Shown piece after piece: positions 11,459 through 19,632 of a stretch of DNA of 64,000 nt. The position numbers were made by a program, and so were the translations under genes. Each line of letters starts with the position of its first letter. Position 1 is the first letter of the stretch. This DNA is from an uncultured Neptuniibacter sp. (lineage in GTDB: Bacteria > Pseudomonadota > Gammaproteobacteria > Pseudomonadales > Balneatricaceae): positions 310,001-374,000 of the forward strand of contig NZ_CANMIR010000002.1 of assembly GCF_947498015.1 (NCBI RefSeq), given 5' to 3'. The notes under the pieces were generated by a model, which had not been told where the DNA came from, did not search any database, and was given only the letters and a program-made list of their open reading frames with translations.

Positions 11459-12085
11459 ATGTCTGACGTACAACTGGAAACACTGGAACAGAAAGCAAGC
11501 TACGGCATCGGCCGTCAGATGGGCGACCAGCTGGCACAACAACCATTCGATGGCATGGACCTGAACGCAATTGCAACAGGCATTGCAGATGCCTTCAATG
11601 GCGAGGCGATGCGCGTGGAAGTGAACGATATCCAGGAAGCTTTTAACGTAATCAATGACCGTCTGCGTACACAGCAGGAAGCCGCTGCTAAAGAAGCTGC
11701 GTCTGTTGGAGAAGCGTTCCTGGCAGACAATGCCAAACGTGAAGGTGTTACAGTTCTTGAATCTGGCCTACAGTATGAAATTATTGAAGCGGGTGAAGAG
11801 GATAGCGAAAAACCAACCCGCGACTCAAAAGTACGCACCCACTATCACGGTACTTTTATCGACGGAAACGTATTCGATAGCTCTTATGACCGCGGCCAAC
11901 CAGCTGAATTCCCTGTTGGCGGTGTGATTGCAGGCTGGACTGAAGCATTACAGCTGATGAACAAAGGTGCTAAATGGAAGCTGTATATCCCTTACAACCT
12001 GGCTTACGGCGCACAGGGTTCCCCAGGCGGTATTCCTCCTTATTCAGCTCTTGTATTTGACGTGGAGCTGCTGGATATTCTTTAA
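11459..12085 (+). CDS. fklB: FKBP-type peptidyl-prolyl cis-trans isomerase, FklB/FkpA-like
   Basis: 208 residues. The N-terminal helical dimerisation domain (FKBP_N, about 1-95) has the start YGIGRQMGDQL typical of FklB. The C-terminal FKBP domain (about 105-208) contains YHGTFIDGNVFDSS, VIAGWTEAL and IPYNLAYG. There is no signal peptide, which points to cytoplasmic FklB (FKBP22) rather than periplasmic FkpA. It catalyses proline isomerisation in folding proteins. AGGA lies at ribosome-binding distance. The gene is flanked by terminators on both sides, so it is monocistronic. Confidence 0.92.
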   Translation: MSDVQLETLEQKASYGIGRQMGDQLAQQPFDGMDLNAIATGIADAFNGEAMRVEVNDIQEAFNVINDRLRTQQEAAAKEAASVGEAFLADNAKREGVTVLESGLQYEIIEAGEEDSEKPTRDSKVRTHYHGTFIDGNVFDSSYDRGQPAEFPVGGVIAGWTEALQLMNKGAKWKLYIPYNLAYGAQGSPGGIPPYSALVFDVELLDIL

Positions 12086-12105
12086 TATCCAATTCTGCTT
12101 ATGAG

Positions 12106-12136
12106 GGCGGCTCTGATTTTCATTGCCGCCTTTTTT
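12106..12136 (+). terminator. Intrinsic terminator after fklB
   Basis: GGCGGC/GCCGCC stem, 13-nt loop, then six T, 20 nt past the fklB stop. Confidence 0.82.
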
Positions 12137-12150
12137 GTGAGACATAAATA

Positions 12151-12912
12151 ATGCTGTTAAATTTTCAGATTCATGGCGAAGGACAGCCACTCATCATACT
12201 TCACGGCCTTTTCGGAACACTTGAAAACTGGGGCGCACAGATAAAAAGCCTGAGTGAACACTTTCAGGTTATTGCGGTCGATCTTCGTAATCATGGCCGC
12301 TCCCCCCACTCTGATGAGATCAGCTATCAGTTAATGGCTGATGATCTTCGCACTTTGATTTCACATCTGAATCTGGATACAACCCACATCATTGGTCACT
12401 CGATGGGAGGTAAAGCAGCGATGCAGCTTGCTTTAACTTCACCCGAACTGATCGATAAACTGATCATAGTTGATATCGCACCGGTCTCTTATGGCGCACA
12501 CCATAACGACGTTTTCGAGGGTCTGTTTTCCATTAACCTGAACGCGTTAAAATCACGCAGTGAAGCTGATCAAACACTTGCAAATTCAGTTGCGGAACCT
12601 GGCGTAAGAGCGTTTTTACTTAAGAACCTCTATCGAGATGAGAATAAACAGTTCAACTGGCGCATGAACCTTCAGTCTCTGCATAAGCACTACGCTGAGA
12701 TCAGTGCTGCACCCTCGGGGCAGACCTACACAGACCCGGTTTTATTTATCAAAGGCGCCAAATCAGACTACCTAATCCCAGAATACAGAGAATCTGTACT
12801 TAACTTTTTCCCGAGAGCGGATTACAAAGTGATAAAGGAAGCTGGGCACTGGCCACATGCAGAGAAGCCTGCAGAGTTTACGCAGATTATTCTTCAGTAT
12901 TTAGAAAGATAG
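12151..12912 (+). CDS. ybfF: Alpha/beta hydrolase, YbfF-type esterase
   Basis: 253 residues with the full alpha/beta-hydrolase pattern: HGLFGTLENW oxyanion segment, nucleophile elbow GHSMGG (Ser84), an acid in the FIKGAKSDYL region and a C-terminal His in GHWPH. The LFGTLENW and DLRNHGRSPHS signatures match the YbfF esterase family. YbfF hydrolyses short acyl-CoA and ester substrates in vitro; the physiological substrate is unsettled. The protein is cytoplasmic with no signal. It converges on the SprA-related gene, with 12 nt between stops. Confidence 0.88.
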   Translation: MLLNFQIHGEGQPLIILHGLFGTLENWGAQIKSLSEHFQVIAVDLRNHGRSPHSDEISYQLMADDLRTLISHLNLDTTHIIGHSMGGKAAMQLALTSPELIDKLIIVDIAPVSYGAHHNDVFEGLFSINLNALKSRSEADQTLANSVAEPGVRAFLLKNLYRDENKQFNWRMNLQSLHKHYAEISAAPSGQTYTDPVLFIKGAKSDYLIPEYRESVLNFFPRADYKVIKEAGHWPHAEKPAEFTQIILQYLER

Positions 12913-12924
12913 TAGAGCTCTGGC

Positions 12925-13842
12925 TTATACCTGCTGATCAAGCAGGGAACCCTCTGGGAAAAGCTTCTGGAACACGCCAGCATCAACCAGTTTTTTGTTG
13001 ATCTCTGCAAGCTGCTTATTGATCTCATTCAGCCGATTATTGAACTCATTCAATGCCTCTGCTGCGCCTTCAGCTCGTGCAGCCCGCTCATCTCGAAAAG
13101 ACTGAAGCTGCTCGCCAGCTGTTGGGCGATCGTCATCCGCCTCCGCCTCATCTTTTTCAGTCTCGGCTACAAGCTCCTCAGATCGAAGCGTTTCCTCTTG
13201 CTGCAAGAGCTGCGCACGAGCCTCAATAGCCATTGCTCGCGCCTCCGCAGCAGCAGCTCGATCCGCGGATGACGGCTCAGCTACGCTTAAAGCAGCCCTT
13301 TGAATTATCTCTGCTTTTTCCAGAGTGGCCTCAGGATCATTGGGTATGGGTGATGTATCAATCTTCACCTCACCCTCGACAGCATAAAGGCGCCCATCCG
13401 GACCGCGCTCATAACTATAACTGGGAGCTGAGGCATACTGTCCGCCTATAGCCGCATGCGCCTGCTCATGCGCACGGACCTCGCGATCACGCTCTGCAAG
13501 TTCACGCGTGATCTCTAACTCCTGCTGGTCAGAATCCGCACGCGCCGCTACTGAGGATGAAGAAGAATCAAGCCCGACAAACTCTCCCTCTTCTGTTTCC
13601 AGGCCTACCAGACCAGATTCTGAAGTTTTAAGTTCTGATGCACTGTCTGCCAAGCGGGATATTTGCGCCGCTTCCGCCGACAAAGTTACCCGATCACGGT
13701 TGATAAAGGTGCGATCAGATTTTAGCTCCTGCTCTGCAGGTACCGTCTCCAAAGCCGCACGCAACCTCAAAGCATCGCGTGAACGAAGCTCCTGAGGAAC
13801 TGAATTCGAATTCAGCGTTTGCGTATCAGTAGAGATCTGCAT
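12925..13842 (-). CDS. SprA-related (CC0301/CJM1_0395-type) putative metalloprotease
   Basis: 305 residues, highly charged and rich in Ala/Glu. The conserved core (about 115-215) reads EVRAHEQAHA, then a G/Y-rich stretch SYSYERGPDGRLYAVEGEV, then DTSPIPNDPEATL. HEQAH at 125-129 resembles an HExxH zinc motif, which is why the family is named putative metalloprotease; activity is not established. A low-complexity Ser/Glu region precedes the core and coiled-coil segments (about 195-300) follow it. There is no signal peptide. The start has AGG five nt upstream. The neighbour on its upstream side is a small protein in the same direction, and the two may be cotranscribed. Confidence 0.8.
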   Translation of the reverse strand: MQISTDTQTLNSNSVPQELRSRDALRLRAALETVPAEQELKSDRTFINRDRVTLSAEAAQISRLADSASELKTSESGLVGLETEEGEFVGLDSSSSSVAARADSDQQELEITRELAERDREVRAHEQAHAAIGGQYASAPSYSYERGPDGRLYAVEGEVKIDTSPIPNDPEATLEKAEIIQRAALSVAEPSSADRAAAAEARAMAIEARAQLLQQEETLRSEELVAETEKDEAEADDDRPTAGEQLQSFRDERAARAEGAAEALNEFNNRLNEINKQLAEINKKLVDAGVFQKLFPEGSLLDQQV

Positions 13843-13902
13843 TTAAACCTATCCGCACCATTCCATCGATAACAACTGAACTGTACTGCCAGGCCGACAG
13901 GC

Positions 13903-14154
13903 TCAGACAACCACATCAATGATTGAACCTGACGCTCCGGTCGATTCAACGGGTGTAACCACTTTGGTTGAAGCTGCTTCGACACCCGCACCAGCTGCTG
14001 TTTCATCCACAGCCTGATTTTTATTTAGCCCACTGGCAAGTTCAGGCTCATCTGTTTTACCTGATCCTGTTACATCACCTGCAGCTCGGGGCGCATTATC
14101 CAGCCCCCGGTTAACGCCTAACAAACCTGATTGCAGTGCATTAGTTACATTCAC
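13903..14154 (-). CDS. Small conserved-looking hypothetical protein
   Basis: 83 residues if started at the GTG used here, which has GAGG eight nt upstream; another GTG three codons earlier sits directly on that GAGG. The N-terminus reads MNVTNALQSGLLGVNRGL. This amphipathic pattern resembles the first helix of flagellar rod/hook proteins and small proteins of unknown function. The rest is Gly/Ala/Thr/Glu-rich and probably disordered, ending in hydrophobic SIIDVVV. There is no signal peptide or known domain. It has its own promoter and precedes the SprA-related gene by 60 nt. Function unknown. Confidence 0.6.
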   Translation of the reverse strand: MNVTNALQSGLLGVNRGLDNAPRAAGDVTGSGKTDEPELASGLNKNQAVDETAAGAGVEAASTKVVTPVESTGASGSIIDVVV

Positions 14155-14196
14155 GACAGACACCTCACAGTCAAAATTTGAGTCATGCCAGTCGTT

Positions 14197-14224
14197 ATTA
14201 TAGAACAGCCTTACAATATGTTCA
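14197..14224 (-). promoter_or_regulatory. Promoter of the small hypothetical gene, overlapped by a palindrome
   Basis: Minus strand -10 TATAAT (6/6) and -35 TGAACA (4/6), 16-nt spacing. The -35 lies in the dyad GTTCA-TATAT-TGAAC (14220-14234), a possible operator. Confidence 0.55.
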
Positions 14225-14237
14225 TATATTGAACACT

Positions 14238-14927
14238 TTATTCACTTTGAAGTAAGTCCAGATCAATATAATTCGATACGGATTCTGCTGAGGTATCCTC
14301 GAGATAGGGTACTTCAGCGATCAGGGGCGCCCTTAACATGGCGCGAATTGTACTCACATTATCTGCGTAGTGTGAAACTTCAGGGTCAATCTGATTTGCA
14401 ACCCAACCCGCTAACCTTAAGCCATCACGTGCGATACTCTCGGCAGTCAATAGAGCATGATTGATACAGCCCAACTTGATACCAACGACCATAATAACCG
14501 GTACATTAAGCTGCTTAGGGATATGAGCCATTGTCTCACGAGCATTCAGTGGAACTCTCCATCCACCAGCGCCCTCAACAATAGCAAAGTCGGCAGGCTG
14601 TAAAAGCGTCCCTTTACAGATCGCTGAGATCCGATCTGCACTGAGTAGCCTCCCCTCCTCTTTCGCAGCAATATGAGGAGCGATTGGCGGGGCAAATGCA
14701 ACAGGGTTAACCTGCTCATAAGGCAAAGTGATTGAAGCCGCCTTTTGCAACTGCAGAGCATCACTATTTCTCAATCCATCTTCGGTCTCTTCACAACCCG
14801 CGGCAATCGGCTTCAGACCTAAAGTTGACCAGCCACGCTTATTAGCGGCTGCTAGCAATCCCGCTGATACTACTGTTTTACCCGCATCGGTATCGGTTCC
14901 GGCCACAAAATAACAACGCTTCGCCAC
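14238..14927 (-). CDS. bioD: Dethiobiotin synthetase
   Basis: 229 residues. The P-loop GTDTDAGKT (10-18) is the BioD signature, with VEGAGGWRVPL later and the IMVVGIKLGCINHALLT segment. It makes dethiobiotin from DAPA, CO2 and ATP, the penultimate biotin step. It is the last gene of the bioB-bioF-bioH-bioC-bioD cluster, 6 nt after bioC. The aminotransferase that supplies its substrate (bioA) is encoded 11 kb away on the opposite strand. Confidence 0.97.
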   Translation of the reverse strand: MAKRCYFVAGTDTDAGKTVVSAGLLAAANKRGWSTLGLKPIAAGCEETEDGLRNSDALQLQKAASITLPYEQVNPVAFAPPIAPHIAAKEEGRLLSADRISAICKGTLLQPADFAIVEGAGGWRVPLNARETMAHIPKQLNVPVIMVVGIKLGCINHALLTAESIARDGLRLAGWVANQIDPEVSHYADNVSTIRAMLRAPLIAEVPYLEDTSAESVSNYIDLDLLQSE

Positions 14928-14933
14928 TAAAAA

Positions 14934-15728
14934 CTACTCCTGAAAGCTCTTTTCAAATACAGCATAAAAAACCTGATAGGTAGCGGGCAGATAGCCCTCT
15001 GTCGTACGTTGCGCTTCGTACGCGTCCCGAAAACGGCTGATCCGTTCACGTCCAGTCAGCCCTACCTGCTGACCGGCATTCATATTGTGTGCACCCAATC
15101 GTTTCAACTCATCTGTCAGTTGTTTTAAGCGAGGGTATTGAAGCACCCTCAGCTCTTCATCAAACCGTTGACAACGTAGCGCTTGGGGCAATGCCGACAG
15201 AATCCCTTCCCGAGAGATAAACCGATTAACATGGGTATAACTGTCTGCCTTCTGCCAGGCAGAACGTAGTTCATGCAATGTTTGCGGCCCCAGAGTGGCG
15301 ACAACAAATCTCCCACCCGGTTTTAAAACCCGCTCTACTTCAGAAAAAAGCTTAGGCAAATTTTCGCACCACTGAATTGCCAGGCTTGAGAAGATAAGAT
15401 CAATAGAGCTATCCCTCAGAGGCAGAACTTCTGCATCCGCACAGATCCAGTGTGTATCATCTGCCCAACGCTGATTTCGTGCATAACTCAGCATGCCAAA
15501 TGCCAGGTCCATATTGATCAACCCAGCCTCTGCATATTCTGCTTTTAACCTCGGGGTAAAATATCCAGTCCCGCACCCAAGATCAGCCATTACCTCTATA
15601 GATCTAGAGGGAAGATAGGTTATCAGCGCCTCACCAATATCTCTCTGCAACTCAGCAACACTGTCATAAGTGACAGCGGCTTTACTGAAGGAATCTGCTA
15701 CTCGTTGCTTATCAATAACCTTATCCAC
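14934..15728 (-). CDS. bioC: Malonyl-ACP O-methyltransferase
   Basis: 264 residues, class I SAM methyltransferase. SAM motif I is MADLGCGTGYF, and IFSSLAIQWCENL and VLKPGGRFVVATLG follow. The N-terminal KQRVADSFSKAAVTYD is typical of BioC. It methylates malonyl-ACP so that the fatty acid machinery can elongate it to pimeloyl-ACP methyl ester. Its start overlaps the bioH stop by 1 nt (TAATG), coupling it to the esterase that later removes the methyl group. Confidence 0.96.
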   Translation of the reverse strand: MDKVIDKQRVADSFSKAAVTYDSVAELQRDIGEALITYLPSRSIEVMADLGCGTGYFTPRLKAEYAEAGLINMDLAFGMLSYARNQRWADDTHWICADAEVLPLRDSSIDLIFSSLAIQWCENLPKLFSEVERVLKPGGRFVVATLGPQTLHELRSAWQKADSYTHVNRFISREGILSALPQALRCQRFDEELRVLQYPRLKQLTDELKRLGAHNMNAGQQVGLTGRERISRFRDAYEAQRTTEGYLPATYQVFYAVFEKSFQE

Positions 15729-16495
15729 TATAGAGTCTGTCCATTAACAAAGCTGAGGATATCGTTAACAACCTGCTGTTGATGTGAATAGAATGGCAGA
15801 TGCCCTGATTCCGGATAGACTTTAGCGGTACATTCTTCAGGAGCGAGACAGGTCTCTGCAACACCGGCAGGTACCAGTAGATCCCTCTCACCTAACAGCT
15901 GAAGGACCGGCTGTGTCAGTTTCGCAAACTCTGGGCGAACATCTTCACGTAACAGACCAAGGCTTTGCTGGAGCGCCACAGGTTTCTCTTCTGACAGAAC
16001 CGCTTTGAGATGTTTCAAGGTGATTTTGCTCTCTAACGCCCCCTGCGTTTGCAGCATCGCAAAACGGCTCAATGTTTTAGCAGGGCTCTGCGCCAAACCA
16101 GATTCAAACTGCTGATGAGTCTGCTCATCCATCGCACACTCCCAGTCGTCACGCGCTACGAAACAGGGATTGGATGCGATTGTTACCAGCTTATCAACAC
16201 GTGCAGGGTAACGGGCCGCGATAAGCGTGGCGATCTGCCCACCCAGAGACCACCCTACCCAGATAGCCTTTTCGGGTGCGTCTGCAAGTACCCAATCAAC
16301 AACCGCGTCACTGGTATAGGGATCTGGATAATCGTTTGAACGGCCGAGGCCTGGAAGATCTATTAGAGTCAGACTAAAAAACGGCGCTAACGCCTCTGCA
16401 AAATCCCCCCACACCCGGCTACTCATTCCCCAACCGTGCAACAAAACCATCTCTGGTTTCCCCGGGTTGATCCTATGTTCTTTATATAGATTCAT
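15728..16495 (-). CDS. bioH: Pimeloyl-ACP methyl ester carboxylesterase
   Basis: 255 residues, alpha/beta hydrolase. The oxyanion motif LLHGWGMSSRVWG and nucleophile GWSLGGQ (Ser83) are those of BioH, and the C-terminal His lies in ESGHLPFYSH. It cleaves pimeloyl-ACP methyl ester to free pimeloyl-ACP, ending chain elongation. Having bioH inside the bio operon, rather than unlinked as in E. coli, is the Pseudomonas-like arrangement. It lies between bioF (9 nt upstream) and bioC. Confidence 0.96.
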   Translation of the reverse strand: MNLYKEHRINPGKPEMVLLHGWGMSSRVWGDFAEALAPFFSLTLIDLPGLGRSNDYPDPYTSDAVVDWVLADAPEKAIWVGWSLGGQIATLIAARYPARVDKLVTIASNPCFVARDDWECAMDEQTHQQFESGLAQSPAKTLSRFAMLQTQGALESKITLKHLKAVLSEEKPVALQQSLGLLREDVRPEFAKLTQPVLQLLGERDLLVPAGVAETCLAPEECTAKVYPESGHLPFYSHQQQVVNDILSFVNGQTL

Positions 16496-16504
16496 AGATA
16501 TGCT

Positions 16505-17659
16505 CTAAATCACACTGTCCAATGCTGATAACAAGCGGTCAATCTGCGCCTCGGTATGTGCTGCACTTAGCGTAACCCGTAACCGTGCGCTCCCCTGTGG
16601 AACCGTTGGTGGACGGATGGCGCTGATAAAAATTCCCTGCGCTTCTAACGCCTGACTCATAGCGACAGCCCTATCTGATTCACCTATCATAATGGGTTGA
16701 ATCGGGGTTGGAGAGTCCATCAACTCCAGTCCTAGCTGCTCGCACCCTTGGCGGAATTGTTGAATCAAACTCGCTAGTTTTTCCCGACGCCAGCTTTCTG
16801 TGCGGATAATCTTCAAACTGGTTAGCGTTGCAGCCGCAACCGCAGGCGGCATACTCGTTGTATAGATATAGGTCCGCGCATGTTGTATCAGTGTTTCAAT
16901 AAGCTCTTCAGAGCCTGCGACAAACGCCCCAGCTGTGCCAAACCCCTTGCCCAGAGTACCAACCAGGACCTGGAGTTGATCACTGTCCATCCCATAATAC
17001 TCTGCGCAGCCGCCTCCTTGATGCCCCAAACAACCAAACCCATGAGCGTCATCCACCATCAACCAGGCATTCTCACGCTGGCAAACCTTTGAAAGGGAGG
17101 GAAGATCAGCAACATCGCCATCCATACTAAAGACACCATCGGTGACGACCAGCTTCCTTCGAGCCTCTGTGCGCTTTAGTTTTTTCTCCAGACTATCTGC
17201 ATCATTATGCAGATAGCGCTGAAAACGCGCGCCAGATAACAACCCTGAATCAAGAAGCGAAGCATGATTCAGGCGATCCTGAAACACCGCATCACGCTTA
17301 TCTAACAAGGCATTCACAGCACCCAGGTTCGCCATATATCCAGTTGAGAATAACAAAGCACGAGGTCGGCCTGTAAACTCAGCCAGCGCTAATTCCAGCT
17401 CATGATGGGCTTCACTATGACCATTTACCAGATGCGATGCACCACCACCAACCCCATACTGGCTGGCTGCATTTTGAAAGCTCGATACCACCTCTGGATG
17501 GTTAGCAAGACCCAGATAATCATTAGAACAGAAGGCAAGATACTCCTTGCCATCAACTTTAACTAACGGCTGTTGAGGCGATTCTAGTGTACGGCGCTGA
17601 CGATAAAGCGACTGCAGTTTACGAGCGGACAGCTCATCTGCCAGAGAATCAAAAGACAT
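16505..17659 (-). CDS. bioF: 8-amino-7-oxononanoate synthase
   Basis: 384 residues, class II PLP-dependent alpha-oxoamine synthase. Landmarks are [36 protein letters not shown], the VDDAHGFG segment, and the PLP lysine Lys238 in GTLGKGFG. It condenses pimeloyl-ACP with alanine to give KAPA (8-amino-7-oxononanoate). It lies 48 nt after bioB, with a GC-rich hairpin in that gap, and 9 nt before bioH. Confidence 0.97.
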   Translation of the reverse strand: MSFDSLADELSARKLQSLYRQRRTLESPQQPLVKVDGKEYLAFCSNDYLGLANHPEVVSSFQNAASQYGVGGGASHLVNGHSEAHHELELALAEFTGRPRALLFSTGYMANLGAVNALLDKRDAVFQDRLNHASLLDSGLLSGARFQRYLHNDADSLEKKLKRTEARRKLVVTDGVFSMDGDVADLPSLSKVCQRENAWLMVDDAHGFGCLGHQGGGCAEYYGMDSDQLQVLVGTLGKGFGTAGAFVAGSEELIETLIQHARTYIYTTSMPPAVAAATLTSLKIIRTESWRREKLASLIQQFRQGCEQLGLELMDSPTPIQPIMIGESDRAVAMSQALEAQGIFISAIRPPTVPQGSARLRVTLSAAHTEAQIDRLLSALDSVI

Positions 17660-17674
17660 ACAGACTCACAGATA

Positions 17675-17698
17675 GGGGCCGGAACCTTCAAAGGCCCC
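17675..17698 (-). other. Intercistronic GC-rich hairpin between bioB and bioF
   Basis: Stem GGGGCC/GGCCCC with a 12-nt interior that can pair further. No T-run follows, so it is not a terminator; it could stabilise or process the mRNA and set the bioB/bioF ratio. Confidence 0.45.
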
Positions 17699-17707
17699 GG
17701 CGATCGA

Positions 17708-18751
17708 TTAAGCTTCGTAGAAGTGCTCACTATCCTGCTGGGTTTGCAGGCCTTTCATAATGGCAGCTTCCTGAGTTGCATCAGAATCAGAAATACGCTG
17801 TTCCATATTGATACCCAATTTTCGGAACAGCTGCACATCACGGTGAGTTTCAGGGTTTGGCGTGGTCAGTAAGCACTCACCATAAAAGATTGAGTTGGCA
17901 CCGGCAAAGAAAGTCATCGCCTGCATCTCATCACTCATTTTTTCTCGTCCGGCCGACAGGCGAACGTGAGAAGCCGGCATCATGATACGTGCCACGGCGA
18001 TCATCCTGACAAAATCCAGGTGATCAAGATCATCTACATTTTCCAGAGGTGTACCCGCCACCTTAACCAGCATATTGATCGGAACGCTTTCAGGCTGCAC
18101 TGGCATATTTGCCAACTGCATCAGCAAACCATAGCGATCGGTTGCGGTTTCTCCCATCCCCAGGATACCACCACTGCAGATCTTCATACCGGAATCACGT
18201 ACATTCTGAAGTGTATCCAGCCGATCCTGATAGGTACGGGTTGTAATAATTTTGTCATAGAACTCAGGTGACGTATCCAGATTATGGTTGTAATAATCCA
18301 GACCCGCATCAGCTAATTCACTGGCTTTATCCTGATCTAACATCCCCAGCGTCATGCAGGTTTCCAATCCTAGCTCTTTAACCCGCTTAACCATCTCGAC
18401 CACATAGGGCATATCTTTATCTGCTGGGTGCTTCCAGGCGGCTCCCATACAGAAGCGGGTAGATCCGGTTTCCTTCGCTTTCTTCGCTTTCTCGATAACC
18501 TTTTCAACCTGCATCAGGCGCTCTTTCTCAAGCCCTGTATTGTAGTGCCCACTTTGAGGACAATATTTACAGTCTTCCGGGCATGCGCCTGTTTTAATGG
18601 AGAGCAAGGTACTGACCTGAACCTCATTTGGATCAAAGTTTTCCCGATGCACTGTATGTGCTTTAAACATCAGGTCATTAAAAGGCAGTTCAAACAGGGC
18701 TTTTACTTCTGCCTCTGTCCAATCATGACGAATTGCACCCAGCTGTTGCAT
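17708..18751 (-). CDS. bioB: Biotin synthase
   Basis: 347 residues from the ATG used here. Radical SAM enzyme: the [4Fe-4S] motif is Cys57-x3-Cys61-x2-Cys64 (CPEDCKYC), and the second [2Fe-2S] ligands are in the conserved CMTLGML and GGILGMGE regions. It inserts sulfur into dethiobiotin. An in-frame TTG 12 codons upstream lacks a good ribosome-binding site. The chosen ATG follows GGGAG at about 10 nt and gives a length matching E. coli BioB (346). It is first gene of the bio operon. A strong promoter and a candidate BirA operator lie upstream, shared with divergent comF. Confidence 0.97.
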   Translation of the reverse strand: MQQLGAIRHDWTEAEVKALFELPFNDLMFKAHTVHRENFDPNEVQVSTLLSIKTGACPEDCKYCPQSGHYNTGLEKERLMQVEKVIEKAKKAKETGSTRFCMGAAWKHPADKDMPYVVEMVKRVKELGLETCMTLGMLDQDKASELADAGLDYYNHNLDTSPEFYDKIITTRTYQDRLDTLQNVRDSGMKICSGGILGMGETATDRYGLLMQLANMPVQPESVPINMLVKVAGTPLENVDDLDHLDFVRMIAVARIMMPASHVRLSAGREKMSDEMQAMTFFAGANSIFYGECLLTTPNPETHRDVQLFRKLGINMEQRISDSDATQEAAIMKGLQTQQDSEHFYEA

Positions 18752-18828
18752 CTTGCGCTTACTCCCGGAAAATACATCCTGAAGCAAGAAGCTTCAGTAG
18801 TAATGCTGTTCTATAAGTGAAGAACACA

Positions 18829-18856
18829 ATTCTATCCTGACAGAAGGAACTGTCAA
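18829..18856 (-). promoter_or_regulatory. Sigma70 promoter of the bioBFHCD operon
   Basis: Minus strand -35 TTGACA (6/6), 16-nt spacer, -10 TAGAAT (5/6). It is about 80 nt upstream of the bioB ATG. The -35 is inside the candidate BirA operator. Confidence 0.82.
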
Positions 18857-18881
18857 CTTATGAAAATACCAAAGGTTAACT
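18851..18881 (-). promoter_or_regulatory. Candidate BirA (biotin repressor) operator
   Basis: Dyad on the minus strand AGTTAACC-N15-AGTTGACA. It resembles the gammaproteobacterial BirA pattern TGTAAACC-N14-16-GGTTTACA with the central GTTAAC-type halves kept. It overlaps the bioB -35 and the comF start codon. Match is imperfect (arms differ at two to three positions), so this is a candidate only. Confidence 0.45.
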
Positions 18882-19558
18882 TTAGATCATTATTTGATCA
18901 ATGCTTACTCTGCCAGCAAAGTTATAAAGGGCTTGATCAAAAACCCTCTGGTATCTGCGCAGGATGCTTAGATGACCTCCCGATACTCACGCAAAAATGC
19001 AGCCACTGCTCCCTACCACTCAGCACATCAAACGACCTTATTTGCGGAGAGTGCAGCACAAAGCCTCCAAGCTATGACCATGTCGATTCATTCTTCCTCT
19101 ATCGCTTCCCTATCGACCATCTGATAGGACAGGTTAAATACAGCCAAAAAGTACAATATATAGGACTTATAGCGTCGTTGATGCATCACTTTTCCAACAT
19201 CCCCCCCTCGGTAGAAGCTCTGATTCCGATCCCCATGTATCGCTTAAACCAGTTCAAACGAGGCTTTAATCAAGCAGAACTCATTGCCCGCGGTCTGAGT
19301 AGGCATACCCACATTCCAGTAGATACCCAACTATTGACGAAGTTGCATGCAAGCCATCCTCAGATGGGTTTGAGCCGCTTAGAGAGACTTAAAAACCAAA
19401 AAGGCTCTTTTGCATGTACACCCTCTGAATACGACCATGTAATGCTTATTGATGATGTAATGACCACCGGCGCAACTCTGGAAACGGTCAGTCAGGTATT
19501 GAAACAGAATGGCGTAGCTAGGGTATCAGCACTAACCCTCGCCAGAACTGAGCGTTAA
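18860..19558 (+). CDS. comF: ComF family phosphoribosyltransferase-like protein
   Basis: 232 residues. An N-terminal double zinc-ribbon-like region has Cys pairs (CLLCQ, CAGC, CSHC, CGEC), followed by a PRTase fold with the PRPP-binding loop VMLIDDVMTTGAT. Homologues are needed for natural transformation in Haemophilus and Bacillus (ComF/Com101/GntX), at a post-uptake cytoplasmic step; the biochemical reaction is not settled. It is divergent from bioB, a conserved neighbour relation in Pseudomonas and relatives. Its start codon lies in the bio operator region. Confidence 0.9.
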   Translation: MKIPKVNFRSLFDQCLLCQQSYKGLDQKPSGICAGCLDDLPILTQKCSHCSLPLSTSNDLICGECSTKPPSYDHVDSFFLYRFPIDHLIGQVKYSQKVQYIGLIASLMHHFSNIPPSVEALIPIPMYRLNQFKRGFNQAELIARGLSRHTHIPVDTQLLTKLHASHPQMGLSRLERLKNQKGSFACTPSEYDHVMLIDDVMTTGATLETVSQVLKQNGVARVSALTLARTER

Positions 19559-19632
19559 AGCTGAAGTCGATTTGATTATTTCATCGTTAAGATTAACAAT
19601 TAACTTTGTTAATTCAATATGTTGAGAACTGT

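Noticed and set aside
18752..18787. Upstream TTG start for bioB
   Set aside because: No ribosome-binding site; the downstream ATG has GGGAG and gives the normal BioB length.
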